From positions 2,914,001-2,978,000 of the forward strand of contig OZ252020.1 of the NCBI GenBank assembly GCA_965247505.1: DNA of 64,000 nucleotides, given 5' to 3'. Every line of letters starts with the position of its first letter. Positions within the stretch are counted from its first letter, which is position 1. A program made the position numbers and the translations under genes. Source of the DNA: CAIYRG01 sp965247505. GTDB lineage: Bacteria > Pseudomonadota > Alphaproteobacteria > Micropepsales > Micropepsaceae. The notes under the pieces were generated by a model. That model was not told where the DNA came from and did not search any database. It was given only the letters and a program-made list of their open reading frames with translations. This document shows positions 56,500-64,000 of this stretch, in pieces.

Positions 56500-57368
56500 G
56501 GTTCCGGTTCATCGACGCGGAGAGGGCCGGGTTGGCGATGCCGATATTCCGCCTGTGCAGACTGCTGCAGGTCAGCGTCTCAGGCTTCTACGCTTGGCGC
56601 AATCGCGGCCCAAGCCAGCGACAGCTCGATGACATGGTTCTACTCGCCCATGTCCGGGCAGCCTTTCGGCGCAGCCGCGAGAGCTACGGTGCAGAGCGGG
56701 TCCATCACGAGCTTGCCGAGAATGGGATCGAGGTTGGACGCCATAGGGTGGCTCGGCTGATGCGGGGAAATGGGTTGTCTCCAAAACGGAAACAGAAGTT
56801 CAAAAAGACGACGGACAGCCAGCACAACAAGGCCGTCGCATCGAACCTTCTCGACCAGAACTTCTCCGCCGAGGCACCCAACGAGAAATGGGCTGCCGAC
56901 ATCAGCTATATCTGGACGGCACAGGGCTGGCTGTACCTGGCCGTCATGCTCGACCTCTACTCCCGGCGCGTCATCGGCTGGGCCGTGGGCGCTCGCATGA
57001 CCAGCGACCTGCCGCTCAGGGCGCTTAACCGTGCTATCGGGCTGCGCCAACCTGGCGCCGGTGTGATCCACCATAGCGATCGGGGAAGCCAGTACTGCTC
57101 AGACGCATACCAGGCGCGCCTCGGTGAACTCGGTTTCCTCGCCTCAATGAGCGGTAAGGGAAATTGCTATGATAACGCCGTCGTCGAGACCTTCTTCAAA
57201 ACCATCAAGTCAGAACTGATCTGGAGGACTGTGTTCATGTCAAGAAGCCAAGCTGAAACTGCCATAGCCGGATACATCGACGGGTTCTATAATCCAGTCC
57301 GTCGGCACTCGACGCGGGACTTCACAAGCCCCGTCAAATTCGAGGCAGAAGCAATGCAAACGGTGTAG
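56496..57368 (+). CDS. IS3 copy E OrfB
   Basis: 290 residues with the same protein sequence as copy A; intact DDE residues. A possible source of active transposase. Confidence 0.93.
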   Translation: MRFRFIDAERAGLAMPIFRLCRLLQVSVSGFYAWRNRGPSQRQLDDMVLLAHVRAAFRRSRESYGAERVHHELAENGIEVGRHRVARLMRGNGLSPKRKQKFKKTTDSQHNKAVASNLLDQNFSAEAPNEKWAADISYIWTAQGWLYLAVMLDLYSRRVIGWAVGARMTSDLPLRALNRAIGLRQPGAGVIHHSDRGSQYCSDAYQARLGELGFLASMSGKGNCYDNAVVETFFKTIKSELIWRTVFMSRSQAETAIAGYIDGFYNPVRRHSTRDFTSPVKFEAEAMQTV

Positions 57369-58203
57369 GGCGCCTCCACTTTTCCTGGATGGGTCCACCC
57401 CCACCATCCAGACCTTGAGCCCGAAGTTGCGTAAGGTCCCGCGCAGATCGTTGTCGATGGAGATAGCCTTCGACTGAAGCAGCTTGCGGTGGGTCAGCAG
57501 CATTCGGTGCTTCTGACTGCGTAACGTCTTTACATGCACCGGACGATAGAGCCCCGCCCGCATCATCTGCGCCATCCCCCGCGCATCGTTGCGGTCCGTC
57601 TTGTTGATCTGGGCCTTCAAGACCGCTCTCATATGCCGGGTCTCGACACAAATCGCCGGCAAGCCCGCTTCGGCAAGAGCACTGAAGAGCCATTGCGATA
57701 AGGGTCCGGCTTCCAATCCGATGCGCTTGAAGTGGTAGCTAGGGTTCGTCAGCACCGGAAGCAGCGCCTCCGGCTCGCTTGCCACCTTCACTTCCCGCAC
57801 GATCTTGCCCGTGCCGTCCACAATACAGACGCTCGTCTCCTTGACCGATACGTCCAATCCGGCAAAATGTTCCATGCTGCGCTTCTCCTTGTTTGATGTT
57901 TGGGGCAGCAAAAACTGACCCCGTGCTAACATCAGCCTGAAGCGCAGCACCCACAATCGTCAGAGATAAGAGCGCCGGCCGATTACCACATCTTTCGGGG
58001 GTAGAGCAGACATTGCTGACCACATCACTCAGCCGCGAAGCACGCGGCGCGCCGCCAGGCAAGCTCGCCTGACCGCTCTTTGCGGTCCGCACGCCCCCTC
58101 CCACGAGGACATGCGACGAAAAGTTCTTGGAACCTTGCCTGAAGTAGCCGTACTCTCACGATAGGCAGGACGAAGGGGGAATGCCGCTTCAGGGAGATAG
58201 ACT

Positions 58204-58620
58204 ATGATGACAATCACCGAAATTGCCCGCGATTTTTTTGAGGCCTGCGAAACCGGAAAGGGCTGGGAAGTCTGCAAGGAGTGGTGCCATGAGGGAGCGA
58301 GTTTTGCGTGCCAGTCCGACGCGCTTGCCGATACGACCACGCTGGAGGCCTACACCGATTGGATGAAGGGTCTGCTCACACCGATCCCCGACGGGCGCTA
58401 TGAGTTAAAGGCCTTCGCAACCGATCCCGAGCGCAACGCGGTCATCGCCTTCGCCGTCTTCCATGGAACGCACAGCGGAGAAGGCGGACCGGTTGCGCCC
58501 ACTAACAACTCGGTCGCGGCCGACTACGTCTATGTTATGGAGTTCGACGGCGACAGAATCCGGCACATGACAAAAATCTGGAACGACGCACAGACGCTCA
58601 GGGCGCTTGGCTTGGGCTGA
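58204..58620 (+). CDS. SnoaL/NTF2-like protein
   Basis: 138 residues. The alpha-plus-beta cone fold of the SnoaL-like superfamily is suggested by ITEIARDFFEACETGKGWEV, a central YTDWMKGLLTPIPDGRYEL and the terminal YVMEFDGDRIRHMTKIWND. Members are small cyclases, hydrolases or binding proteins. A GGGAGATAG site precedes the ATG. It is the first gene after the island and is followed by two further small genes on the same strand. Confidence 0.85.
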   Translation: MMTITEIARDFFEACETGKGWEVCKEWCHEGASFACQSDALADTTTLEAYTDWMKGLLTPIPDGRYELKAFATDPERNAVIAFAVFHGTHSGEGGPVAPTNNSVAADYVYVMEFDGDRIRHMTKIWNDAQTLRALGLG

Positions 58621-58680
58621 TCGCGCCGCCGCTTGATCGTCTTACCAATCGCGCCCAATCTAATCGCTTGGAGTGAGAGC

Positions 58681-59103
58681 ATGCTGTTTGAAGAAGGGCC
58701 CGAGGATTTCGGCGGAGGCGGGGGCGAAGGTCCGGCGCCTTCGGTAAACGTGCTTGGCGAAGCGCTGGAGCCCTGTTCCCTTCATCCCATGACCGGCTTT
58801 TTCCGCAATGGCTGCTGCGATACCAGCGCGCAGGATTTCGGAAGTCACACCGTCTGTACAATTATGACCGCGGAGTTCTTGGAGTTTTCCAAATCCGTGG
58901 GGAACGATCTCTCGACGCCCATGCCGGATTTCGGTTTCGCGGGTTTGAGGCCCGGCGATCGCTGGTGCTTATGCGCGCCACGCTGGCAGGACGCGTTTGA
59001 GGCCGGCAAGGCCCCGCGCGTGGTTTTGCGTGCAACCCACAGAGGCGCGCTTGAGCATTGCGATCTCGCGGATCTTAAAGGCCACGCCATTGATCTTGCG
59101 TGA
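58681..59103 (+). CDS. DUF2237 family protein
   Basis: 140 residues from the ATG at 58681 (GGAGTGAGAGC before it). Conserved blocks NVLGEALEPCS, GFFRNGCCDT, DFGSHTVCTIMTAEFLEFSK, GNDLSTPMP and RPGDRWCLCAPRW with several cysteines define the family. Function unknown; the clustered cysteines might bind metal. Probably cytosolic. Confidence 0.92.
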   Translation: MLFEEGPEDFGGGGGEGPAPSVNVLGEALEPCSLHPMTGFFRNGCCDTSAQDFGSHTVCTIMTAEFLEFSKSVGNDLSTPMPDFGFAGLRPGDRWCLCAPRWQDAFEAGKAPRVVLRATHRGALEHCDLADLKGHAIDLA

Positions 59104-59112
59104 CGCTTAAAG

Positions 59113-59598
59113 ATGCTCATGGATATTTTGATATGGGTATTGGCGGCGATACTCGTACTCGCCGGCATTGCGGGAACGATATTTCCGGCCCTTCCCGGTG
59201 TCGCGTTGGTATTTTGTGGGCTGCTATTGGCGGCCTGGGCGGATGATTTTCAGCGCGTAACCTGGATCCCCTTGGCGGTCCTTGGGGCTCTGACATTCCT
59301 ATCTTTCGTCGTGGATTTTCTGGCGGCTGTTTTGGGCGTTCGGCGCGTCGGCGCCACACGGCTGGCGATTATCGGGGCGCTCATCGGCACAATTGTCGGG
59401 ATATTTTTTGGTCTCATAGGGCTCGTTTTCGGCCCCTTTGTGGGGGCCATAGCGGGTGAAATGCTGTCACACGACAAGATGGACCAAGCCTCGCGTGTCG
59501 GAATTGCCACTTGGATCGGATTGATCTTTGGGACCCTGGCAAAGATCGGCTTGATTTTCACAATGCTTGGCGTGTTCGCCGTGGCCTATTATTTGTAA
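59113..59598 (+). CDS. DUF456 family membrane protein
   Basis: 161 residues with four to five membrane spans and glycine-rich helices (IAGTIFPALPGVALVFCGLL, GTIVGIFFGLIGLVFGPFVG). The family has no assigned role. It starts 9 bp after DUF2237, suggesting co-transcription, and ends 12 bp from a convergent gene. Confidence 0.92.
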   Translation: MLMDILIWVLAAILVLAGIAGTIFPALPGVALVFCGLLLAAWADDFQRVTWIPLAVLGALTFLSFVVDFLAAVLGVRRVGATRLAIIGALIGTIVGIFFGLIGLVFGPFVGAIAGEMLSHDKMDQASRVGIATWIGLIFGTLAKIGLIFTMLGVFAVAYYL

Positions 59599-59609
59599 GC
59601 TCTGGCCGC

Positions 59610-60284
59610 CTAATTGACCGCACTACCCGCTAGGCCCTGTGCGCATTCGAGAAATTCCAATCCGGCCGCCGGTGAGTTTGTTCGGTTGCCCTCGCCATCT
59701 GTCTCAACAACGCTTAGATCGAGCACAAATTGAACCGCCGGTCCGGGCGGCTCGCGCTCGAATGCAATTGTAATTTCCTCGTCCCTTACCGCGGCGAGAA
59801 TGACGTTGAATGTTTCCTGGGCGTTATAGGAAGCGTTTGTGGAGCCCGGTATTTCGCCCGCCTCAACACCAAGCAGCGCGTCGCTAATTGTCTCACGGCC
59901 ATCGACAATAAAAACATTTGCCGGCGCAAACGGGGTGGGGCTGCCCGTCTCTCTGTCGATGTCCTCTAGGATTAGTTTGAGGACTAAAACTATCTCGCCA
60001 TCGGTAGAATTATAAAAACCGAACGAGCCTTCTAACGATATGAAGGCGCCTTCCTTATTTTCGAAATCCTGCGCAAGCACGGAATAAGACATCTCACAGC
60101 TTCGCGAATTTTCGTCCGTTACAGCCGGCTCGCTCCTCACCCATAGCGTACCCAATTGTGGGCGAAGTAGGTCGTCAACAAAGCCATCGAACATTTGCGC
60201 ATACGCATCTGGCGAAGTGAAAAACAACAACCCGATTACAATTGCTGAAATCACAGGCGCTGAAATCTTGATGCGCATAATCAC
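59610..60284 (-). CDS. Exported hypothetical protein
   Basis: 224 residues with a signal peptide (about 1-29, ending AYAQ). The mature part is acidic and beta-rich, with two cysteines far apart (SRSCEMS and LECAQG) that may form a disulfide. No family recognised. Its start overlaps the stop of the MFS gene by 4 bp (ATGA), so the two are translated together. Confidence 0.75.
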   Translation of the reverse strand: MIMRIKISAPVISAIVIGLLFFTSPDAYAQMFDGFVDDLLRPQLGTLWVRSEPAVTDENSRSCEMSYSVLAQDFENKEGAFISLEGSFGFYNSTDGEIVLVLKLILEDIDRETGSPTPFAPANVFIVDGRETISDALLGVEAGEIPGSTNASYNAQETFNVILAAVRDEEITIAFEREPPGPAVQFVLDLSVVETDGEGNRTNSPAAGLEFLECAQGLAGSAVN

Positions 60285-61516
60285 TGTCCATCGCCTGAAT
60301 CCCTGCCGGTCCGCCAGGAGCCGAGAATGGCGGCGCCGATCACCGCCGTTCCCGCGAGCACCGCGGCCGGTCCGCCAATCAATTCTACAAGAATGCCGGC
60401 CTGAAAGCGCCCCACAAGCGAGCTGCCCCGCGTCACCAAGGTTACTACCGACATGACGCGCCCACGCAATTCATCAGTGACCAGCAATTGCGCGAGCGTG
60501 TTGCGGGTAACGCTCCATACGCCGTCAACGAATCTGAGCGCAAATAACAGGATTACGGATAGAAACAGCCATAGGGACAATCCAAATGCCGCCCAAAGAA
60601 CGACGTATAGCGCGCCGGCCGTTAAAATCAGACGCCCGTACCGCGATACGTCGAAAGTCACCATGAGGCTCATGCCCACCAGCGCACCGGCACCGATTGC
60701 GCTTAAGAGCAATCCCAAACCTTGCGGTCCCGTACCCAATATGTCCCGCGCAAAAATGGTGATGAGTGTGGTGTTGTGCCCAAACAGCCCGGTTACGATG
60801 TCCAATGCGAGGACGACCCTCAAAAGAGGATTCTTCCAAACAAAGCGCAAGCCCTCGTTGATGCCGTGGCCCAAACTGAGGCGCGGCGACGTAGGATCGG
60901 CTTGAATGGGCGGCAGACGCATTGCCCCGAGAGCGATAAGGATTGCCAGAAAACTTATCGCATTGAGAAAAAACGGCATCGCATTGCCGCCAAAAGCCAA
61001 GGTAAGACCGGCGATCGAGGGGCCAATAAAGAAGCCACTGCGCACCGTCAGCGAATTTATTGTGACCGCGCTTTGTATCGCAGCGCGCGGCACCAAACCG
61101 CCGAGGAGTGCGTGACGTGCCGGCAGGGAGAATGCCGAAAACGTGCCGCTGACAAAATTGAGCAGATAGAGGTGCCAAACTTGAAGTGAGTCACTGAACG
61201 CCAATAGGCCCATGACCAAAGACACAATAAGCATCGTCGTTTCTGTGGACATCAACAGCAACCATTTCGGCAGCCGGTCTGCAATCGCGCCGCCGTACAA
61301 CAGCAACAAAATCATCGGCACAGCGCGAAACAGCGCGCTTAATCCCAGCAGCAGCGGGGAGTTCGTCATTTCATAGAGAATCCAGCTTACCGCCGTCACT
61401 TCGATCCAATTGCCTTGCTGGGAGGCAAATTGACCGATGGCGTAGAGCGCGAAATTACGCTCGCGCAATGCCGCCAGGCCGGTGGACAAGCGGCTGCGTA
61501 GGGACGTTCTGCTCAT
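60281..61516 (-). CDS. MFS transporter (DHA3/EntS-like)
   Basis: 411 residues with about twelve membrane spans. Family marks include FALYAIGQFASQQGNWIEVT in the first helix, YGGAIADRLPKW between helices 2 and 3 and LPARHALLGGLVPR after helix 4. This branch contains exporters of siderophores and drugs. It precedes the exported hypothetical protein in an overlapping pair. Substrate unknown. Confidence 0.92.
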   Translation of the reverse strand: MSRTSLRSRLSTGLAALRERNFALYAIGQFASQQGNWIEVTAVSWILYEMTNSPLLLGLSALFRAVPMILLLLYGGAIADRLPKWLLLMSTETTMLIVSLVMGLLAFSDSLQVWHLYLLNFVSGTFSAFSLPARHALLGGLVPRAAIQSAVTINSLTVRSGFFIGPSIAGLTLAFGGNAMPFFLNAISFLAILIALGAMRLPPIQADPTSPRLSLGHGINEGLRFVWKNPLLRVVLALDIVTGLFGHNTTLITIFARDILGTGPQGLGLLLSAIGAGALVGMSLMVTFDVSRYGRLILTAGALYVVLWAAFGLSLWLFLSVILLFALRFVDGVWSVTRNTLAQLLVTDELRGRVMSVVTLVTRGSSLVGRFQAGILVELIGGPAAVLAGTAVIGAAILGSWRTGRDSGDGQ

Positions 61517-61583
61517 CTGTGCAACGAAATCCGATATTGCAGGAAGGGGGGGACGTTATACATCTCCGGAGGGCAGTCTTGAT

Positions 61584-63074
61584 TCAATCGTCACTGGAAT
61601 CGTCTTTGCCGCTAAGAAATTTTAGTTTGCTTGCCCATTTGCGCCGCACGCTCTCGGCAAGTTGCGGCTCGATCGTGTTGGGCACAGGGAATTGATCCTT
61701 CCAATCATAAGGCCTCACCGCATAGATAATGATGCGGCTCGTGGTGATATCGCCTGCTGCGCGCTTTTCGGGCGACAGGCGCGGGTCGATATGTCCGGTC
61801 CAGCAGCCGTCTATAATATCGCTCTGGCTCGCCGGGTCCCAGCGCGTAGCCATCGCCCACATCACCTCGGTCGGGTTGGTGATGTCGATATCATCGTCGA
61901 CCACAATCACCATGCGCGTCATGTAAGCGCCTGCGCCGCAATTCGCAGCGACCAAGCCGGCCATTTTGGCATGACCGGCATAAAGCTGGCGGATGGAGAT
62001 AACATCGATGAAGCGCGAACCTCCACCGGGCATTTTCCAAACCCCGCGAATCTCCGGCACACCGGCAGCCTCCAAATGATCCCAAAGTCTTGCCACCCGT
62101 TCGAGCTTGATTTGCCGTCCCGGATAGGTTGGCTTGGTCGGCGGCTGGCCGATTATGATTGCATCGCTGCGATGATAAATAGCTGAAACGCGCAACACCG
62201 CTTCTTGGCGTTGCTGCGAAGCGTAATAGCCGGGCCACTCGCCGAACGGACCTTCGGCGCGCGATTCTTCTTCCAGCGGCGGCATGGTACCCTCGAACGC
62301 CAATTCGGCATCGGCCGGCATGGGTAGGCCGCTCTGTTTGCCATGAACGACATCGATGGCGCGACCAATCTTGCCGCCGGCAGTGGCAAACTCGGATTCC
62401 AATGATTTTGCAGCGCTCGCAGCAACGACTCCCAATATAGGAGCTTGCCCAACAGTGACGATCATCGGGCAGGGTTGTCCCCGATCCCAATATTTGCGGC
62501 GAATGGCATCGCCATGTTTCCCCGGCTCGATAAAAACGCCGAGCGTTTTTTTGTCTTGCACCATGACTCGGTAGGTACCGACATTGATCCAATCGGAGTC
62601 GGGATCGGCAGTAATAACCAGACACTCGGTGCCGATATAATTTCCTCCGTCTTTCGCGTGCCATCTGGGCGCCGGAAAGCGATTGATGTCGACCGCATCT
62701 CCTTCGAGGATATTCTCAAAGATGGGACCGTCGGCAACGACACGCGGCGCAATGGGCTTGTTATTTTGTTTGGGCTTGCGGCGATAGGCTTTGAGCGCCT
62801 CCAGGGTTAGCTCTCCGACCATAAATCGCGCGGTGCGGACATTGGCCAGAATCCGAAAATTTGGATCGCAGCCTTTCAGCTTTTCGAACAACAATACCGG
62901 CGGATATAGATTTTCATGGCTGAGCTCGATTAGGGCACCAATTTCCAATTCGGGATCGGCGTTGGCGATCGTCTCGAGCTCGCCGCAGGCCGCAGCCTGC
63001 TCTAAAAACAGTCTTAAGTCGGCGCTGGGGTCGGCACTGGGGTCGTCGTGACCGGACGGAACCCCTTTGCTCAT
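61584..63074 (-). CDS. UbiD-family decarboxylase
   Basis: 496 residues, normal for the family. The prenyl-FMN site region is visible: EGDAVDINRFPAPRWHAKDG, the SRAEGPFGEWPGYY block, and VVDDDIDITNPTEVMWAMAT carrying the conserved acidic residues of the Arg-Glu-Glu set. UbiD enzymes reversibly decarboxylate aromatic or unsaturated acids in the cytosol and need a UbiX-type flavin prenyltransferase, not present here. The N-terminus has a short duplicated DPSADPSAD. The Bug-type binding gene upstream is on the same strand. Confidence 0.94.
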   Translation of the reverse strand: MSKGVPSGHDDPSADPSADLRLFLEQAAACGELETIANADPELEIGALIELSHENLYPPVLLFEKLKGCDPNFRILANVRTARFMVGELTLEALKAYRRKPKQNNKPIAPRVVADGPIFENILEGDAVDINRFPAPRWHAKDGGNYIGTECLVITADPDSDWINVGTYRVMVQDKKTLGVFIEPGKHGDAIRRKYWDRGQPCPMIVTVGQAPILGVVAASAAKSLESEFATAGGKIGRAIDVVHGKQSGLPMPADAELAFEGTMPPLEEESRAEGPFGEWPGYYASQQRQEAVLRVSAIYHRSDAIIIGQPPTKPTYPGRQIKLERVARLWDHLEAAGVPEIRGVWKMPGGGSRFIDVISIRQLYAGHAKMAGLVAANCGAGAYMTRMVIVVDDDIDITNPTEVMWAMATRWDPASQSDIIDGCWTGHIDPRLSPEKRAAGDITTSRIIIYAVRPYDWKDQFPVPNTIEPQLAESVRRKWASKLKFLSGKDDSSDD

Positions 63075-63177
63075 GCTGTGCCACCCCCTTGAATGATGCC
63101 GGGCCGAACCGAACTTTGTTGCGCTGGCGTCGGCCTCGTTTGCCTGGACCGTGCTTTAAGATATTCGCCGCCGCCTA

Positions 63178-63999
63178 TCAGTCCAGCGGCAGACCGTTCC
63201 TTTCCCGAAGGGCATTGATATAGCCGAGGTCTTCCTCGGTCACCTGGACCAACATATCGACAACGGCGGCCAATTGCGGACCCGACATCGGAGTATAATC
63301 TGCCCCGATCTGGTTGCGAACAGTCTCAAGGATTTCCGGATCTTGGGTAGCCTGCACAAATGCGGCGCGGTGGAGATCGATAATCTCGGCAGGCGTACCC
63401 GGCGGCAAGGCGATCCATTTGTTGACCAGCATGTCCGCCTGCATCAATTCGAAAGCCCGCAGGCCCGCTTCGTCGAGTTTGGGCAACAGCTCATCGGTAA
63501 GCAACGGAACATCGGCGAATGTCGAGCGGCGTTCAAGCTCGCCCTGTTCATTGCGCACGCCCATTTGGGCAATGGCGACAAAATCACCGCTCTCCAGCAT
63601 CGGCTGCACTGTAAAGGCGTTTTGATTTGCCATCATCTGCAGCTCACCGCTGCGCGCCGCAAGCACAAGCGCGGGCGTGCCCGCGTAACCGACAACGGGG
63701 CGTAAGTTCCAGCCCAAAAATTCCTTGCCCCACAGACTGACGAGAATACCCGAACGCGAACCATCAATGTCGCCATAAACCAAAGGCTGAGCATTGGGGT
63801 CCATCAGCCGGTCACGGGAATCGGCGCGCACCATAAAGATCGTCCCCAGCCTTATGTCGCCTCCGATGAACTCAAATTCCGCCGGGTTGTATCGTGTGGC
63901 ATCGTTCAACAATGTTACCGGGCTAATTTCCGTTCTGGAGCCGACAAGCACAGTGAGGCCATCGGTGGGAGATTCGCGGTAAAAATAATTATTGGCCGT
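63178..63999 (-). CDS. TctC/Bug-family solute-binding protein (partial)
   Basis: Open to the right edge, so the N-terminus and signal peptide are missing; about 273 codons remain. The frame upstream of the first possible GTG continues ANNYFYRESPTDGLTVLVGS, matching the family's N-terminal lobe. Other marks are QPLVYGDIDGSRSGILVSLW, LDEAGLRAFELMQADMLVNK and a C-terminal GPQLAAVVDMLVQ. These periplasmic proteins capture carboxylates for tripartite TctAB transporters. Position 103 bp upstream of a UbiD gene would fit uptake of an aromatic or unsaturated acid. Confidence 0.9.
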   Translation of the reverse strand, partial: TANNYFYRESPTDGLTVLVGSRTEISPVTLLNDATRYNPAEFEFIGGDIRLGTIFMVRADSRDRLMDPNAQPLVYGDIDGSRSGILVSLWGKEFLGWNLRPVVGYAGTPALVLAARSGELQMMANQNAFTVQPMLESGDFVAIAQMGVRNEQGELERRSTFADVPLLTDELLPKLDEAGLRAFELMQADMLVNKWIALPPGTPAEIIDLHRAAFVQATQDPEILETVRNQIGADYTPMSGPQLAAVVDMLVQVTEEDLGYINALRERNGLPLD

Positions 64000-64000
64000 G

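Larger units (their letters stand above)
56142..57397 (+). mobile_element. IS3-family element copy E, 1256 bp
   Basis: Ends as in copy A; flanking triplets GTT and CCC, so no duplication. Confidence 0.95.
55654..57875 (-). pseudogene. IS110 transposase copy E, split with small deletion
   Basis: The N-terminal part (57875-57398) runs through RNFGLKVWMVG and the C-terminal part (56141-55654) starts PLLIVRRV. About 23 codons seen in copy B are missing at the IS3 junction. Codon 124 is arginine here, showing that the stop in copy B is a mutation. Confidence 0.9.
55373..57990 (-). mobile_element. IS110-family element (copy E), interrupted by IS3 copy E
   Basis: Shares its left 770 bp with copy D base for base apart from a few substitutions. 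Borders again coincide with halves of the dispersed palindrome: ATGCCCGCTT before 55373 and TCGGGGGTAGAGCAGACATT after 57990. The 3' non-coding stretch (55373-55653) could encode the guide RNA that IS110-like elements use. Confidence 0.78.

Overview
The window reads as part of an alphaproteobacterial chromosome. Supporting signs are a hisS-hisZ-hisG cluster with a short-form HisG and its HisZ partner, an IorAB-type molybdenum hydroxylase, an AsmA protein, a Bug/TctC-type binding protein, and an intergenic palindrome family of a kind I associate with alphaproteobacterial genomes. The genus cannot be fixed from the sequence alone.

Layout. (1) 1-14.9 kb is ordinary core sequence: a peptide/nickel-type ABC transporter with a fused double ATPase (open at the left edge), a PotD-like binding protein, AsmA, an Fe3+-type permease, iorAB and the histidine genes. 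(2) 14.9-32.4 kb is an insertion-sequence graveyard. It holds an IS3-family element with clear terminal inverted repeats, an IS1595-family element with passenger genes and an exact 8-bp target duplication, an IS630 transposase gene split cleanly by an IS3 element, an IS6 element plus an array of decayed IS6-type ends, and fragments of IS110, IS5, IS21, IS3 and integrase genes. A few whole genes survive here: a small membrane protein, a metzincin lipoprotein, a rhomboid protease and a nucleoside 2-deoxyribosyltransferase-like protein. (3) 32.9-55.3 kb is accessory sequence rich in exported proteins: a DUF1592/DUF1552/ankyrin operon, a truncated RTX protein, a GlcG/HbpS-like protein, a c-type cytochrome, a Tat-exported amidohydrolase, two alpha/beta hydrolases and a Tat-exported intradiol dioxygenase. 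It is peppered with a dispersed palindrome and interrupted by IS110 and IS3 copies. (4) 58.1-64 kb returns to core-like sequence: a SnoaL-like protein, DUF2237, DUF456, an MFS exporter, a UbiD-family decarboxylase and a Bug/TctC binding protein cut by the right edge.

One 1256-bp IS3-family element occurs five times (A 19645, B 30373, C 38835, D 47904, E 56142). Only copy A has a clean target duplication. B, D and E lie in broken IS110 genes and C abuts a 5'-truncated RTX gene, so the island has been reshaped by deletion or recombination at these copies. The IS110 copies all sit between the two halves of the dispersed palindrome, which suggests that palindrome is their target.

The strongest candidates for something not yet described are the passenger-carrying IS1595 element (16.6-19.25 kb), the protease genes bracketed by IS6-type ends together with a 163-bp MITE-like unit carrying an internal hairpin (23.7-27.3 kb), and the three-gene exported DUF1592/DUF1552/ankyrin operon. 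All functional statements rest on reading translated motifs; no database search was run.
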